This document shows positions 43,533-52,082 of a stretch of DNA of 64,000 nt, in pieces. Origin of the DNA: an uncultured Pelagibacteraceae bacterium (lineage in GTDB: Bacteria; Pseudomonadota; Alphaproteobacteria; Pelagibacterales; Pelagibacteraceae); NCBI GenBank assembly GCA_902521355.1, contig CABYRT010000005.1, forward strand, positions 35,716-99,715, in the 5' to 3' direction. How positions within the stretch are numbered: position 1 is the first letter of the stretch; each line of letters begins with the position of its first letter. Made by a program: the position numbers and the translations under genes. The notes under the pieces are model-generated. The model did no database searches. It was not told where the DNA came from and worked only from the letters and a program-made list of their open reading frames with translations.

Positions 43533-44447
43533 ATGAAATCTATATGTGTATTTGGAGTATTTGTTGCAGACTTATGTTTTATTGGTGAAAAAATTCCTGA
43601 AGTAGGGCAAACTATTTTAGGAACAAAACACTTAATAGGACCTGGTGGAAAAGGATCTAACCAAGCCATTGCTGCAGCAAGACTTGGCGGAAATATAAGT
43701 TTTATCACAAAAATAGGTGATGATAATAATGCTGAAATGGCACTAAATTTATATAAATCCTCTGGAGTAAATACCGATTATATTATCAAAGATAAAAATC
43801 AATCAACTGGCGTTGCTGGTATTATGATTAATGCTAATACAGGTGATAATGCAATAAACATCATACCAGGCGCTGCTGGCACTTTAAATAGTTCTGATAT
43901 AGATAATAATTTAAAAGCAATCGAGAAGTCAGATATATTCTTAACACAATTAGAAACACCATATGATGTTACAAGCTATGCTTTACAAAAAGCTAAAGAT
44001 ACTGGTTCAATTACAATATTAAATCCAGCTCCTGCTTCGAAAATATCTGAGAATGACTTTAAAAATATAGACTATTTTACACCAAATGAAACTGAAGCTA
44101 GTTTTTATTTAGAAAAAAAAATAGAAACAAAATCTGAAATAGAAAATGCAGCTAAAGAATTTTTAAAAAAAGGAATAAAAAATATCTTAATAACTCTAGG
44201 TTCTAAAGGAGTTTATTTTTCAAATGGAACTGAAAGCCATTTTGTAGACGCCCATGAATTAAAAGAGGATGTAAAAGATACTACTGGAGCAGGTGATGCT
44301 TTTAATGGAGCTTTTAGTGTAGCATTAGCTAAATCATTAAAAATTGTTGATGCATTAGAATTTTCTAATAAAGTTGCTGGTATTTCTACAACTAAAGAAG
44401 GAGCCGCGAATTCCATGCCAACATATGAAGAGGTCGAGGTTTACTAA
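43533..44447 (+). CDS. rbsK: Ribokinase (PfkB family)
   Basis: A 304-residue PfkB-family sugar kinase resembling ribokinase, phosphorylating a sugar at the 5-position. PfkB signature 1 is GPGGKGSNQAIAAARLGG near residue 38; the anion-hole/ATP motif DTTGAGDAFNGAF with the catalytic Asp lies near 252. NPAPASKI and FTPNETEA are typical RbsK segments. Length is normal. It follows FucU/RbsD by four bases and precedes an aldo/keto reductase by two. An IolC-type role (5-dehydro-2-deoxygluconokinase) cannot be excluded, but the sequence fits ribokinase better. Confidence 0.92.
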   Translation: MKSICVFGVFVADLCFIGEKIPEVGQTILGTKHLIGPGGKGSNQAIAAARLGGNISFITKIGDDNNAEMALNLYKSSGVNTDYIIKDKNQSTGVAGIMINANTGDNAINIIPGAAGTLNSSDIDNNLKAIEKSDIFLTQLETPYDVTSYALQKAKDTGSITILNPAPASKISENDFKNIDYFTPNETEASFYLEKKIETKSEIENAAKEFLKKGIKNILITLGSKGVYFSNGTESHFVDAHELKEDVKDTTGAGDAFNGAFSVALAKSLKIVDALEFSNKVAGISTTKEGAANSMPTYEEVEVY

Positions 44448-44449
44448 AT

Positions 44450-45478
44450 ATGAAATATAACGCTGATAATAAAAGATATTCAGAGATGTTATATAGAACT
44501 TGTGGCGATAGTGGAGTTAAATTACCACTAATAAGCCTTGGGCTCTGGCATAACTTTGGAGGTAAAGTTCCACTTTCTAATATTAAAAAAATATTATTCT
44601 ATGCTTTTGATAAAGGCATCACTCATTTTGATTTGGCAAACAATTATGGCCCACCTTACGGTAGTACAGAAAGTAATTTTGGAAAAATAATAAGCAAAGA
44701 TTTAAAAAAATACAGAGATGAACTGATTATATCATCAAAAGCTGGTTATGATATGTGGGAAGGACCTTATGGAGAATGGGGGTCAAAAAAACATATTATC
44801 GCAAGTTGTGATCAAAGTTTAAAAAGAATGAAAATTGATTACTTTGATATATTTTACTCACATAGATTTGATCCAAATACACCTTTAGAAGAAACAGCAG
44901 ATGCATTAGAGAGTATTTATAAATCGGGAAAAGCTTTATATGTTGGTATATCGTCTTATTCTTCCAAAAAGACGAACCAAATTTACAAAATTCTAAAATC
45001 AAGAAATATTAAATTGCTTATTCACCAGCCTTCATATTCTTTAATTAATAGATGGATTGAAAAAGATTTAACTAAAACTATAAAAAAACTTAAAATTGGA
45101 TGTATTGCCTTTTCTCCTCTTGCTCAAGGAATGCTATCAGACAAATATTTAAAAAAGATACCTAGAGTTTCAAGAGCGAGTGATGTTACATCTTATTTAG
45201 ATAAATCTTTAATAACAAAAAAAAACTTAAAGATAGTTTCAGATTTAAATAAGATTGCGAATAAAAGAGGTCAATCTTTATCTCAAATGGCAATTTCTTG
45301 GGTCTTGTCAAATAATTATGTAACATCTGCTCTAATCGGAGTTAGAAATATAAACCAGTTAAAAGAAAATATAGAAAGTCTAAACAAACTTAATTTTACA
45401 CCTTCTGAAATGAAAATAATTAATAAAACCGCTAAAGATGGTAATATTAACATCTGGAAGCAGTCAAGCTCTTACTAA
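44450..45478 (+). CDS. Aldo/keto reductase (YghZ-like)
   Basis: A 342-residue aldo/keto reductase with the (beta/alpha)8 fold, near YghZ (L-glyceraldehyde-3-phosphate reductase) and voltage-gated channel beta subunits. The catalytic tetrad is visible: Asp in THFDLANNYG, Tyr in the same NYGPPYG loop, Lys in SSKAGYDMW and His in YSHRFDP. The NADPH-binding C-terminal region has LIGVRNINQLKENIESL. It is packed between ribokinase and a ROK kinase gene with two- and one-base gaps. It may reduce or oxidise the sugar or its aldehyde product; substrate unknown. Confidence 0.93.
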   Translation: MKYNADNKRYSEMLYRTCGDSGVKLPLISLGLWHNFGGKVPLSNIKKILFYAFDKGITHFDLANNYGPPYGSTESNFGKIISKDLKKYRDELIISSKAGYDMWEGPYGEWGSKKHIIASCDQSLKRMKIDYFDIFYSHRFDPNTPLEETADALESIYKSGKALYVGISSYSSKKTNQIYKILKSRNIKLLIHQPSYSLINRWIEKDLTKTIKKLKIGCIAFSPLAQGMLSDKYLKKIPRVSRASDVTSYLDKSLITKKNLKIVSDLNKIANKRGQSLSQMAISWVLSNNYVTSALIGVRNINQLKENIESLNKLNFTPSEMKIINKTAKDGNINIWKQSSSY

Positions 45479-45479
45479 A

Positions 45480-46355
45480 ATGAAAATTGGAATAGATATT
45501 GGGGCAACAAAAATTGAAAGCGTCATCTTAAAAAAAAATGGTGATGAAATTGAGAGATCAAGGATCCCTTGCCCAAAGAGTTATAAAAAAATAATAAAAG
45601 ATGTTAGTAAAATAGTTTTTTCACTAGATCGGAAGTATAAAAAAAAATTTCAAGTAGGCGTGTGTCATCCCGGATCTATAGATTATAAAACTGGACTACT
45701 TAAAAATTCAGTAAATGCCAAACAATTAAATAATAAAAAATTAAACATAGATTTATCAAAAGCTTTAAAAAGAAATATAAAATGTGAAAATGATGCAAAT
45801 TGTTTTGCATTATCTGAAGCAATGGATGGAGCTGCAAAAAATTATAATGTTGTTTTCGGAATAATTATTGGATCAGGCACTGGAGGTGGAATAGTTATTA
45901 ATAAGAAAATCTTAAAAGGTGCAAATTATATTTCTGGAGAGTGGGGACATCTTCCTCTACCAATTTTTGGAAATCTAAACGATAAAAAATATATTAAAAA
46001 AAAGATATCACTTATGCAAATACAAAAGTTTACCTCAGGAAAAGGTTTGGAAAAACTTTATCATAAAAAAATTACTGCGAGAGAAATATTTAATAAATCT
46101 GATAAGTTTACAAAATCAATTTTTATTAAACATTTTAAAATACGGTTGGCTAGAGCACTTGTTAACTTAATTTATACAATTGATCCTGATGTATTTGTAT
46201 TTGGAGGTGGATTATCTAATGAAATCTCTTCATTAAATGAATTAAAGAAAATGGTTACAAAAAATATGGAAATTAAACATATAAATACGAAATTTTTAAA
46301 GGCTAAGTATGGAGATGCAAGTGGAGTAAGAGGAGCGGCACGGTTGAATTATTAA
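45480..46355 (+). CDS. ROK-family sugar kinase lacking zinc motif
   Basis: A 291-residue ROK kinase starting at ATG 45480, just after the upstream stop; the track's start at 45438 is inside that gene. It has the phosphate-1 loop MKIGIDIGATKIES, the catalytic GHPG-like CHPGSIDYKTG, ENDANCFALSEA with the catalytic Asp, GSGTGGGIVIN and GEWGHLPLP with the sugar-binding Glu-His. The ROK zinc motif CxCGxxGCxE that normally follows is replaced by SLMQIQKFTSGKG: no cysteines remain there. Likely a fructo- or glucokinase by family; substrate unknown. One base later the next gene begins. Confidence 0.9.
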   Translation: MKIGIDIGATKIESVILKKNGDEIERSRIPCPKSYKKIIKDVSKIVFSLDRKYKKKFQVGVCHPGSIDYKTGLLKNSVNAKQLNNKKLNIDLSKALKRNIKCENDANCFALSEAMDGAAKNYNVVFGIIIGSGTGGGIVINKKILKGANYISGEWGHLPLPIFGNLNDKKYIKKKISLMQIQKFTSGKGLEKLYHKKITAREIFNKSDKFTKSIFIKHFKIRLARALVNLIYTIDPDVFVFGGGLSNEISSLNELKKMVTKNMEIKHINTKFLKAKYGDASGVRGAARLNY

Positions 46356-46356
46356 T

Positions 46357-47211
46357 ATGACAAAAATCGGTTTTATAGGAATTGGATTAATGGGTGCTCC
46401 TATGGCAAAAAATCTTCTAAAATCTAATTATCAAGTCAAAGTTTTTAATAGAACTAAAAAAAAAGCTGATAAATTAAAAAATTATGGCGCAAAAGTATGT
46501 AATTCATTAAGGGAAGTTGTTTCTGACCAGGATTTAATAATTACTATGTTATCTGATGATAAGGCTATAAAAAAAATATATTCTAACTTAGAATTTTTAA
46601 AAAATTTAAAAGCAGGATCTACAGTTATAGATATGAGTTCTGCAAATCCTAAAACAGCAATTAATTTATCAAAATTATTAAAAAAATATAAAGTTAATTT
46701 TTTAGACGCGCCAGTTTCTGGAGGCACAAATGGCGCAGAAAATGCTCAGCTGGCCATAATGGTTGGCGGAGATAAGAAAGTTTTTTCTAAAAATTTAAAT
46801 ATAATAAAGAAATTAGGCAATCCTGTTTTAGTTGGAAAAAATTCTGCAGGTCAAATAGCAAAATTAGCTAATCAAATAATAGTAGGAATTACAATTGGAT
46901 CTGTTGCAGAGGCTATTAAATTAGCACAAAAAAATAATGTAAATCCAATAAATATTCTCAAAGCATTAAAAGGGGGGTGGGCTGACAGTAAAGTTTTACA
47001 AACTCATGGATTAAGAATGATCAAAAAAGATTTTAAACCAAGAGGAAAAAATTTTTCTCAATTAAAAGATATGAACAACATCCTTGATTGTGCAAAAAAT
47101 AAAAAGCTAGAATTACCTTTATCTAAAATAGTTAAAAAAATGTATAATAATCTCGTTAAAAAAGGATTGGGTAACTATGATCATAGTTCGTTATACAAAA
47201 GCTATAAATAA
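46357..47211 (+). CDS. Beta-hydroxyacid dehydrogenase (HIBADH family)
   Basis: A 284-residue NAD(P)-dependent dehydrogenase of the 3-hydroxyisobutyrate/tartronate-semialdehyde reductase family. Rossmann motif FIGIGLMGAPMAKNL near the N-terminus; LDAPVSGGTNGAENAQLAIMVGG near residue 118; catalytic lysine in GQIAKLANQII near 170. All key residues are present. Plausible substrates are tartronate semialdehyde (linking to glycerate), malonate semialdehyde or a sugar acid. It follows the ROK kinase by one base and precedes a FAH-type gene by 14 bases. Confidence 0.92.
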   Translation: MTKIGFIGIGLMGAPMAKNLLKSNYQVKVFNRTKKKADKLKNYGAKVCNSLREVVSDQDLIITMLSDDKAIKKIYSNLEFLKNLKAGSTVIDMSSANPKTAINLSKLLKKYKVNFLDAPVSGGTNGAENAQLAIMVGGDKKVFSKNLNIIKKLGNPVLVGKNSAGQIAKLANQIIVGITIGSVAEAIKLAQKNNVNPINILKALKGGWADSKVLQTHGLRMIKKDFKPRGKNFSQLKDMNNILDCAKNKKLELPLSKIVKKMYNNLVKKGLGNYDHSSLYKSYK

Positions 47212-47225
47212 TTATTGGAGATAAA

Positions 47226-48068
47226 ATGAAATTACTAAGAGTGGGAGAAAAAAGTCAAGAAAAGCCAGCTATATTAGATAAAGATGGAAAGTTGAGAGAT
47301 ATATCCAAACATATAAATGATTTAGATCCAACTCATTTAAATTTTGAAACAATTGAAAAAATTAAACAAATTGATTTATCATCATTGCCTGAGATTTCAA
47401 ATAATACAAGGATTGGTTCATGCATAACTAAACCAGGAAAATTTATTGCAATTGGATTAAATTTTTCTGACCATGCAGCGGAAACTGGAGCAAAACCACC
47501 AACAGAACCAATTGTGTTTATGAAAGCCAGTAGTTCAATCAATGGACCAAATGATGATATTGAAATTACAAGCTATTCAAAAAAACTAGATTGGGAAGTT
47601 GAGCTAGGTTTAGTTATAGGAAAAAATGCTAAAAATATCCCAGAGAAAAATTCACAAGATTATATCTTAGGTTATTGTTTAGTGAATGATGTAAGTGAAA
47701 GAGAGTGGCAAATAGAAAAAATGGGACAGTGGGTAAAAGGTAAGTCGCACGATACATTTGGTCCTATTGGTCCATACCTTGTGACCAAAGATGAGATTAA
47801 TGATGTAAACAACCTAAACATGGAATTAGATTTAAATGGTGAACGAATGCAAACGGGTAATACAAAAACAATGATTTTTAATGTAGATCATATTGTTTCA
47901 TATGTTAGTCGATATATGTCCCTTCAACCAGGAGATATCATTACCACAGGAACACCCCCAGGAGTTGGAATGGGAATGAAGCCACAAAAATTTTTAAAAG
48001 CAGGTGATGAAATGAGGCTTTCAATTGAACTTCTTGGTGAACAAAAATCAAAAGTAGTAGCAATTTAA
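47226..48068 (+). CDS. Fumarylacetoacetate hydrolase family protein
   Basis: A 280-residue FAH-family enzyme of the type that hydrolyses 2,4-diketo-3-deoxy sugar acids (fuconate/rhamnonate pathways) or isomerises similar diketo acids. FIAIGLNFSDHAAETG near residue 75, then the metal-binding Glu/Asp in WEVELGLVIG and NDVSEREWQIEK, and the C-terminal PGDIITTGTPPGVGMG. A ribosome site GGAG precedes the ATG. It is the last gene of the sugar block. Together with FucU and the hydroxyacid dehydrogenase it hints at a non-phosphorylating deoxy-sugar-acid route; the dehydratase for such a route is not seen here. Confidence 0.92.
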   Translation: MKLLRVGEKSQEKPAILDKDGKLRDISKHINDLDPTHLNFETIEKIKQIDLSSLPEISNNTRIGSCITKPGKFIAIGLNFSDHAAETGAKPPTEPIVFMKASSSINGPNDDIEITSYSKKLDWEVELGLVIGKNAKNIPEKNSQDYILGYCLVNDVSEREWQIEKMGQWVKGKSHDTFGPIGPYLVTKDEINDVNNLNMELDLNGERMQTGNTKTMIFNVDHIVSYVSRYMSLQPGDIITTGTPPGVGMGMKPQKFLKAGDEMRLSIELLGEQKSKVVAI

Positions 48069-48102
48069 TCCAAATATAATCTCTTTTTTGGTATAATAAA
48101 TT

Positions 48103-50784
48103 GTGATCAAAAGAGACTTATATTATGAAAGAATTCCAACAAAATCTTTAAGAGAGGATGTTAGGTTTTTAGGAAATTCATTAGGAAATGTAATTAAAGA
48201 ACAAGAAGGTAAAAGCTTTTATAATCTTGTTGAGAAAATTAGAAAGTTATCAAAAGCAAATAAAATCCAAAAAAGATCATATAAAAAAATTTCTAGTGAA
48301 ATAAAAAGTATTAATCCTAAAAATACTTATAAGCTTGCAAGAGCATTTAATCATTTTATGAATTTTATAAATCTAGCCGAGTCTATTGATGCATCTAGAC
48401 AACTCAACCAATATGAAAATAAAAGAGACGGTAAAAATCAAAAAAATATTTTTATAGAAGAAATTTTTGAGAAATTATTTAAAAATAAAAAAATTAATAA
48501 TAATAAAATATATAATTTTGCGAAAAATTTAAATATTGGAATAGTTTTGACAGCTCATCCAACAGAGGTCAAAAGAAGAACTTTAATTCAAAAATATCAT
48601 AAAATTACAGAAATACTTGAAGAAAGAGAGTTATTTAAAGATCACGCTTTAAAAATAAAATCTTTAAATAAAAAAATTCATGATGAATTTACCATTATCT
48701 GGAATACAGATGACTTAAAAAGATCAAAACCGTCTCCAGCCGATGAAGCGCGATGGGGTCTTGCAATAATAGAGGATAGTCTTTGGGAAACTATTCCAAA
48801 AGTCTACAGAAGACTCAATGATATATTTTTGAAAAATATGGGTAAAGGTTTGCCAAAAAATTTTAATCCTATTGAGTTTGGATCATGGATGGGAGGTGAT
48901 AGAGATGGAAATCCAAATGTAACTTCAAAAGTAACCAAAGAAGTTTTGTTATTATCAAGATGGGAAGCAGCAAAATTGTATGAAAAAGAACTTACTAAAT
49001 TAATTAGATCGTATTCAATGAGAAAATGTTCTAAAAAAATTCAAAAACTAACAGGAAAATCATTTGAGCCTTACAGAGTTTTCTTAAGACCTCTAAGGGA
49101 TAAAATGAGATTTACTCACAGAGCAATTGAACAGTTCATAGTGAATAAAAAACCTTTGGACTATAAAAAATTGCTAAACTCAAAAGAGGAAATTTTAAAA
49201 CCTCTTAGAATTGTCCGTGAGTCTTTAGAGGAAAATCAAAGTGAAAATATAGCAAGTGGCGAATTATTAGATTTAATGAGAAGAGCAAAATGTTTTGGAG
49301 TTAATCTTGCAAAACTAGATATTAGACAAGAGTCAACTAGACACTCACAGTTAATTAATGAACTTATTAAGAAAAAAAATAAACTTAATTATTTAAAATG
49401 GAGTGAGGAGGAAAAAATTAAATTTTTATCTTCTAAGATGAAAAAAAAATCAAATTTCATAAAAAACTTTAATTTTAAAAATAAAGAAAATAAAGAAGTT
49501 TGGTCAACATTTAAAATTTTATCTGAAGAGCCGCCTGAATGTTTAGGAGCTTATGTTATTTCAATGACATCATCTGCATCTGACATTCTCTCTGTTTTAT
49601 ATTTGCAAAAAGAAGCAAATATTAAAAACAAATTAAGAGTTGTCCCTTTATTTGAAACATTAGATGACTTAATTAACGCAAAATCAATAATGGCCAGTTT
49701 GTTTTCATTAAAGTGGTACAGAGATTTAATAAAAAATAAACAAGAAGTCATGATTGGATATTCAGACTCAAGCAAAGATGCTGGAAAAATTTGTGCAAGT
49801 TGGCATCAATATAAGGCTCAAGAAGAAATTATTAAAATTGCTAAAAAATATAACATAGATGTTACGTTTTTTCATGGAAGAGGAGGTTCTGCGGGTAGAG
49901 GAGGAGGTCCAATTCAAGCTACTTTAAAATCTCAACCACCAAATACTGTAAATGGAAAAATCAGAATAACAGATCAAGGAGAAGTAATTCAACAGAAATA
50001 TGGATATCAGCCTTTAGCAATTTATAATTTATGTAGCTATATAGGAGCGGTAATGGAGGCAACATTAACCCCACCGCCAGTCCCTAAAAAAGATTGGAGA
50101 AATCTAATTGAAAAAATGTCTGATATTTCAAAAAGCTCATATAGAAAAAATATTAATCAAAGTTCAGATTTTATTAAATATTTTAAAACCGTTACGCCAC
50201 ATGTGTCTTTAGGAAAACTTTCAATTGGATCAAGACCGTCTAAAAGAAAGAATATTGATAATATCAAAGGTTTAAGAGCAATACCCTGGGTATTTGCTTG
50301 GACACAAATAAGACTAATGCTCCCAGCATGGCTTGGAAGTGCAGAAGCTTTAAGATATTCATCAATTAAAAAATTTGAAAAAACACTAATAGATATGGAA
50401 AAAAACTGGCCTTTCTTCAATTCAATGATGGATATCTTGGATATGGTAATTTCAAAAGTGGACCCAGATATTTCAAAAATATATGAGGAGTATTTAGCTG
50501 ACAAAGATTTAAAAAGAGTTGGAAAAAAACTTAGGTTTCAATTCGAAATTATTAAAAAATTAAATAAAAAGATTACGCCAAAAGAAATTATAAATGAAAG
50601 AAAAAAATTTAGATCAGGAGTTATTGTAAGAAATATTTACACAGAGGTATTAAATATAATTCAAGCAGTAGTTATGAATAAAATTAAAAACAAAAAAATA
50701 AATTCAGATAAAAAAAATGATCTTAATGATGCATTATTAACATCTATTGCAGGTATTTCAGCTGCAATGAAAAATACTGGTTAA
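48103..50784 (+). CDS. ppc: Phosphoenolpyruvate carboxylase
   Basis: An 893-residue PEP carboxylase, adding bicarbonate to PEP to form oxaloacetate and refill the TCA cycle. Catalytic blocks: VLTAHPTEVKRRT near residue 150 with the essential His, GSWMGGDRDGNPNVT, the GYSDSSKDAGK motif near 552, FFHGRGGSAGRGGG near 590, and the C-terminal MKNTG matching the QNTG end. All active-site motifs are intact. Start is GTG 48103; no nearby in-frame ATG exists. A TATAAT at 48092-48097 lies only five bases before this GTG and no ribosome site is visible. ccdA starts directly after the stop. Confidence 0.97.
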   Translation: MIKRDLYYERIPTKSLREDVRFLGNSLGNVIKEQEGKSFYNLVEKIRKLSKANKIQKRSYKKISSEIKSINPKNTYKLARAFNHFMNFINLAESIDASRQLNQYENKRDGKNQKNIFIEEIFEKLFKNKKINNNKIYNFAKNLNIGIVLTAHPTEVKRRTLIQKYHKITEILEERELFKDHALKIKSLNKKIHDEFTIIWNTDDLKRSKPSPADEARWGLAIIEDSLWETIPKVYRRLNDIFLKNMGKGLPKNFNPIEFGSWMGGDRDGNPNVTSKVTKEVLLLSRWEAAKLYEKELTKLIRSYSMRKCSKKIQKLTGKSFEPYRVFLRPLRDKMRFTHRAIEQFIVNKKPLDYKKLLNSKEEILKPLRIVRESLEENQSENIASGELLDLMRRAKCFGVNLAKLDIRQESTRHSQLINELIKKKNKLNYLKWSEEEKIKFLSSKMKKKSNFIKNFNFKNKENKEVWSTFKILSEEPPECLGAYVISMTSSASDILSVLYLQKEANIKNKLRVVPLFETLDDLINAKSIMASLFSLKWYRDLIKNKQEVMIGYSDSSKDAGKICASWHQYKAQEEIIKIAKKYNIDVTFFHGRGGSAGRGGGPIQATLKSQPPNTVNGKIRITDQGEVIQQKYGYQPLAIYNLCSYIGAVMEATLTPPPVPKKDWRNLIEKMSDISKSSYRKNINQSSDFIKYFKTVTPHVSLGKLSIGSRPSKRKNIDNIKGLRAIPWVFAWTQIRLMLPAWLGSAEALRYSSIKKFEKTLIDMEKNWPFFNSMMDILDMVISKVDPDISKIYEEYLADKDLKRVGKKLRFQFEIIKKLNKKITPKEIINERKKFRSGVIVRNIYTEVLNIIQAVVMNKIKNKKINSDKKNDLNDALLTSIAGISAAMKNTG

Positions 50785-51492
50785 ATGATAGAATTATTTG
50801 TTGCATTTGGAGCTGGATTGATAAGCTTTTTGTCTCCATGTGTACTTCCATTAATACCTGGATATATATCTTATATTTCTGGAAGCTCTTTAAATGAATT
50901 ATTAGAAAAAAAAACGATTAATATATTCCCTATAGTTTTATTTACTTTTGGTTTTTCAATTGTTTTTATAAGCTTTGGAGCTACCGCAACTTTTTTAGGT
51001 TCTTTAATTTTAAGTAACTCTTTTGAACTAAGAATTATTGCAGGAAGTATTATAATTATTTTCTCCCTTCATATTATGGGATTAATTAATATTAAGTTTT
51101 TAAATTATGAAAAAAGAATTAATACTGAGATTAAATCAGGAAATTTTAGCTCAATATTAGTTGGTATGGCATTTGGATTTGGATGGACTCCATGTATTGG
51201 ACCTATTTTAGGATCAATATTAGCTCTAGCTTCAATTGAGCAAAGTTTGAACCGAGGTATATTGTTACTTGTGTTCTATTCACTTGGTTTAGCACTGCCT
51301 TTTATTGCATCAGGTTATTTGATTCAACGTTTTATGGTTGTTACAAAAAATCTAAAATCAAAAATGATAACTATTTCAAGAGTTGGTGGAGGATTATTAT
51401 TGATAACAGGAATATTAATGATTACAAACCAGTTGCAAGCTTTAGGATTTTACATATTAAAGTATTTTCCTATACTTCAAAAACTTGGATAA
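50785..51492 (+). CDS. ccdA: Cytochrome c biogenesis protein CcdA
   Basis: A 235-residue, six-helix membrane protein of the CcdA/DsbD-transmembrane family that carries reducing equivalents from cytoplasmic thioredoxin to periplasmic thiol proteins for cytochrome c maturation. The redox-active cysteines are in SFLSPCVLPLIPGY near residue 20 and FGWTPCIGPILGS near 133. Length fits CcdA rather than full DsbD. It starts at the base after the ppc stop and is two bases from the flavoprotein gene. Its partner thioredoxin-like proteins are not in the window. Confidence 0.94.
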   Translation: MIELFVAFGAGLISFLSPCVLPLIPGYISYISGSSLNELLEKKTINIFPIVLFTFGFSIVFISFGATATFLGSLILSNSFELRIIAGSIIIIFSLHIMGLINIKFLNYEKRINTEIKSGNFSSILVGMAFGFGWTPCIGPILGSILALASIEQSLNRGILLLVFYSLGLALPFIASGYLIQRFMVVTKNLKSKMITISRVGGGLLLITGILMITNQLQALGFYILKYFPILQKLG

Positions 51493-51494
51493 AA

Positions 51495-52082
51495 ATGAAA
51501 ATATACCAAATCGATTGCAGTGCTAGAAAAGAAGGTTCTACCTCAAGGATGCTTGCAAAAAAAATACTTGATAAAGTTAAAAAAGATAATGATGAGGTCA
51601 TTTATAGAGACCTAGATGACGAAATGCTTTTTATATCTGGCTTAACTGAGTCTGGAATGAAAATTCCAGAGAATGAGCAAACAGATGAACATAAGAAAAT
51701 GTTTGAATTATCTGATAAGTTAGTATCGGAGTTAAAAGAATGTGATGTAATTATTATATCAGTGCCAATTTATAATTTTGGCCCACCAGCAACCCTTAAA
51801 GCTTGGGCTGATCTTGCAGCCAGAGTAAAATTGACATTTAAATATGGGGATGACGGAAGAAGAAAAGGTTTATTAGAAGATAAGCAGGTATATTTAGTAA
51901 TTACTTCTGGCGGAACAAAAATACAAGGTGAAGAAGACTTTTTAACCCCGTGGTTGATACATATGTTAAATTTTTTTGGTATTAAAAAAATCGATATAGT
52001 TGCAGCAGATCAAATGGCTTTAGATTATGAAAAGTCGATAAAAAACGCTGAAGAAAAAATAAAAGAATTATTTAAAGATTAA
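51495..52082 (+). CDS. FMN-dependent NADH-azoreductase-like flavoprotein
   Basis: A 195-residue flavodoxin-fold protein of the NAD(P)H-quinone/azoreductase (AzoR) family. The FMN-phosphate loop is SARKEGSTSRMLA near residue 9; VPIYNFGPPATLKAWAD near 95 is the AzoR hallmark; LVITSGGTK near 135 is the second FMN loop. Cytoplasmic, normal length (about 200). Members reduce quinones and azo compounds and may protect against quinone stress; the natural substrate here is unknown. The 3' end overlaps the convergent dioxygenase gene by 11 bases. Confidence 0.9.
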   Translation: MKIYQIDCSARKEGSTSRMLAKKILDKVKKDNDEVIYRDLDDEMLFISGLTESGMKIPENEQTDEHKKMFELSDKLVSELKECDVIIISVPIYNFGPPATLKAWADLAARVKLTFKYGDDGRRKGLLEDKQVYLVITSGGTKIQGEEDFLTPWLIHMLNFFGIKKIDIVAADQMALDYEKSIKNAEEKIKELFKD

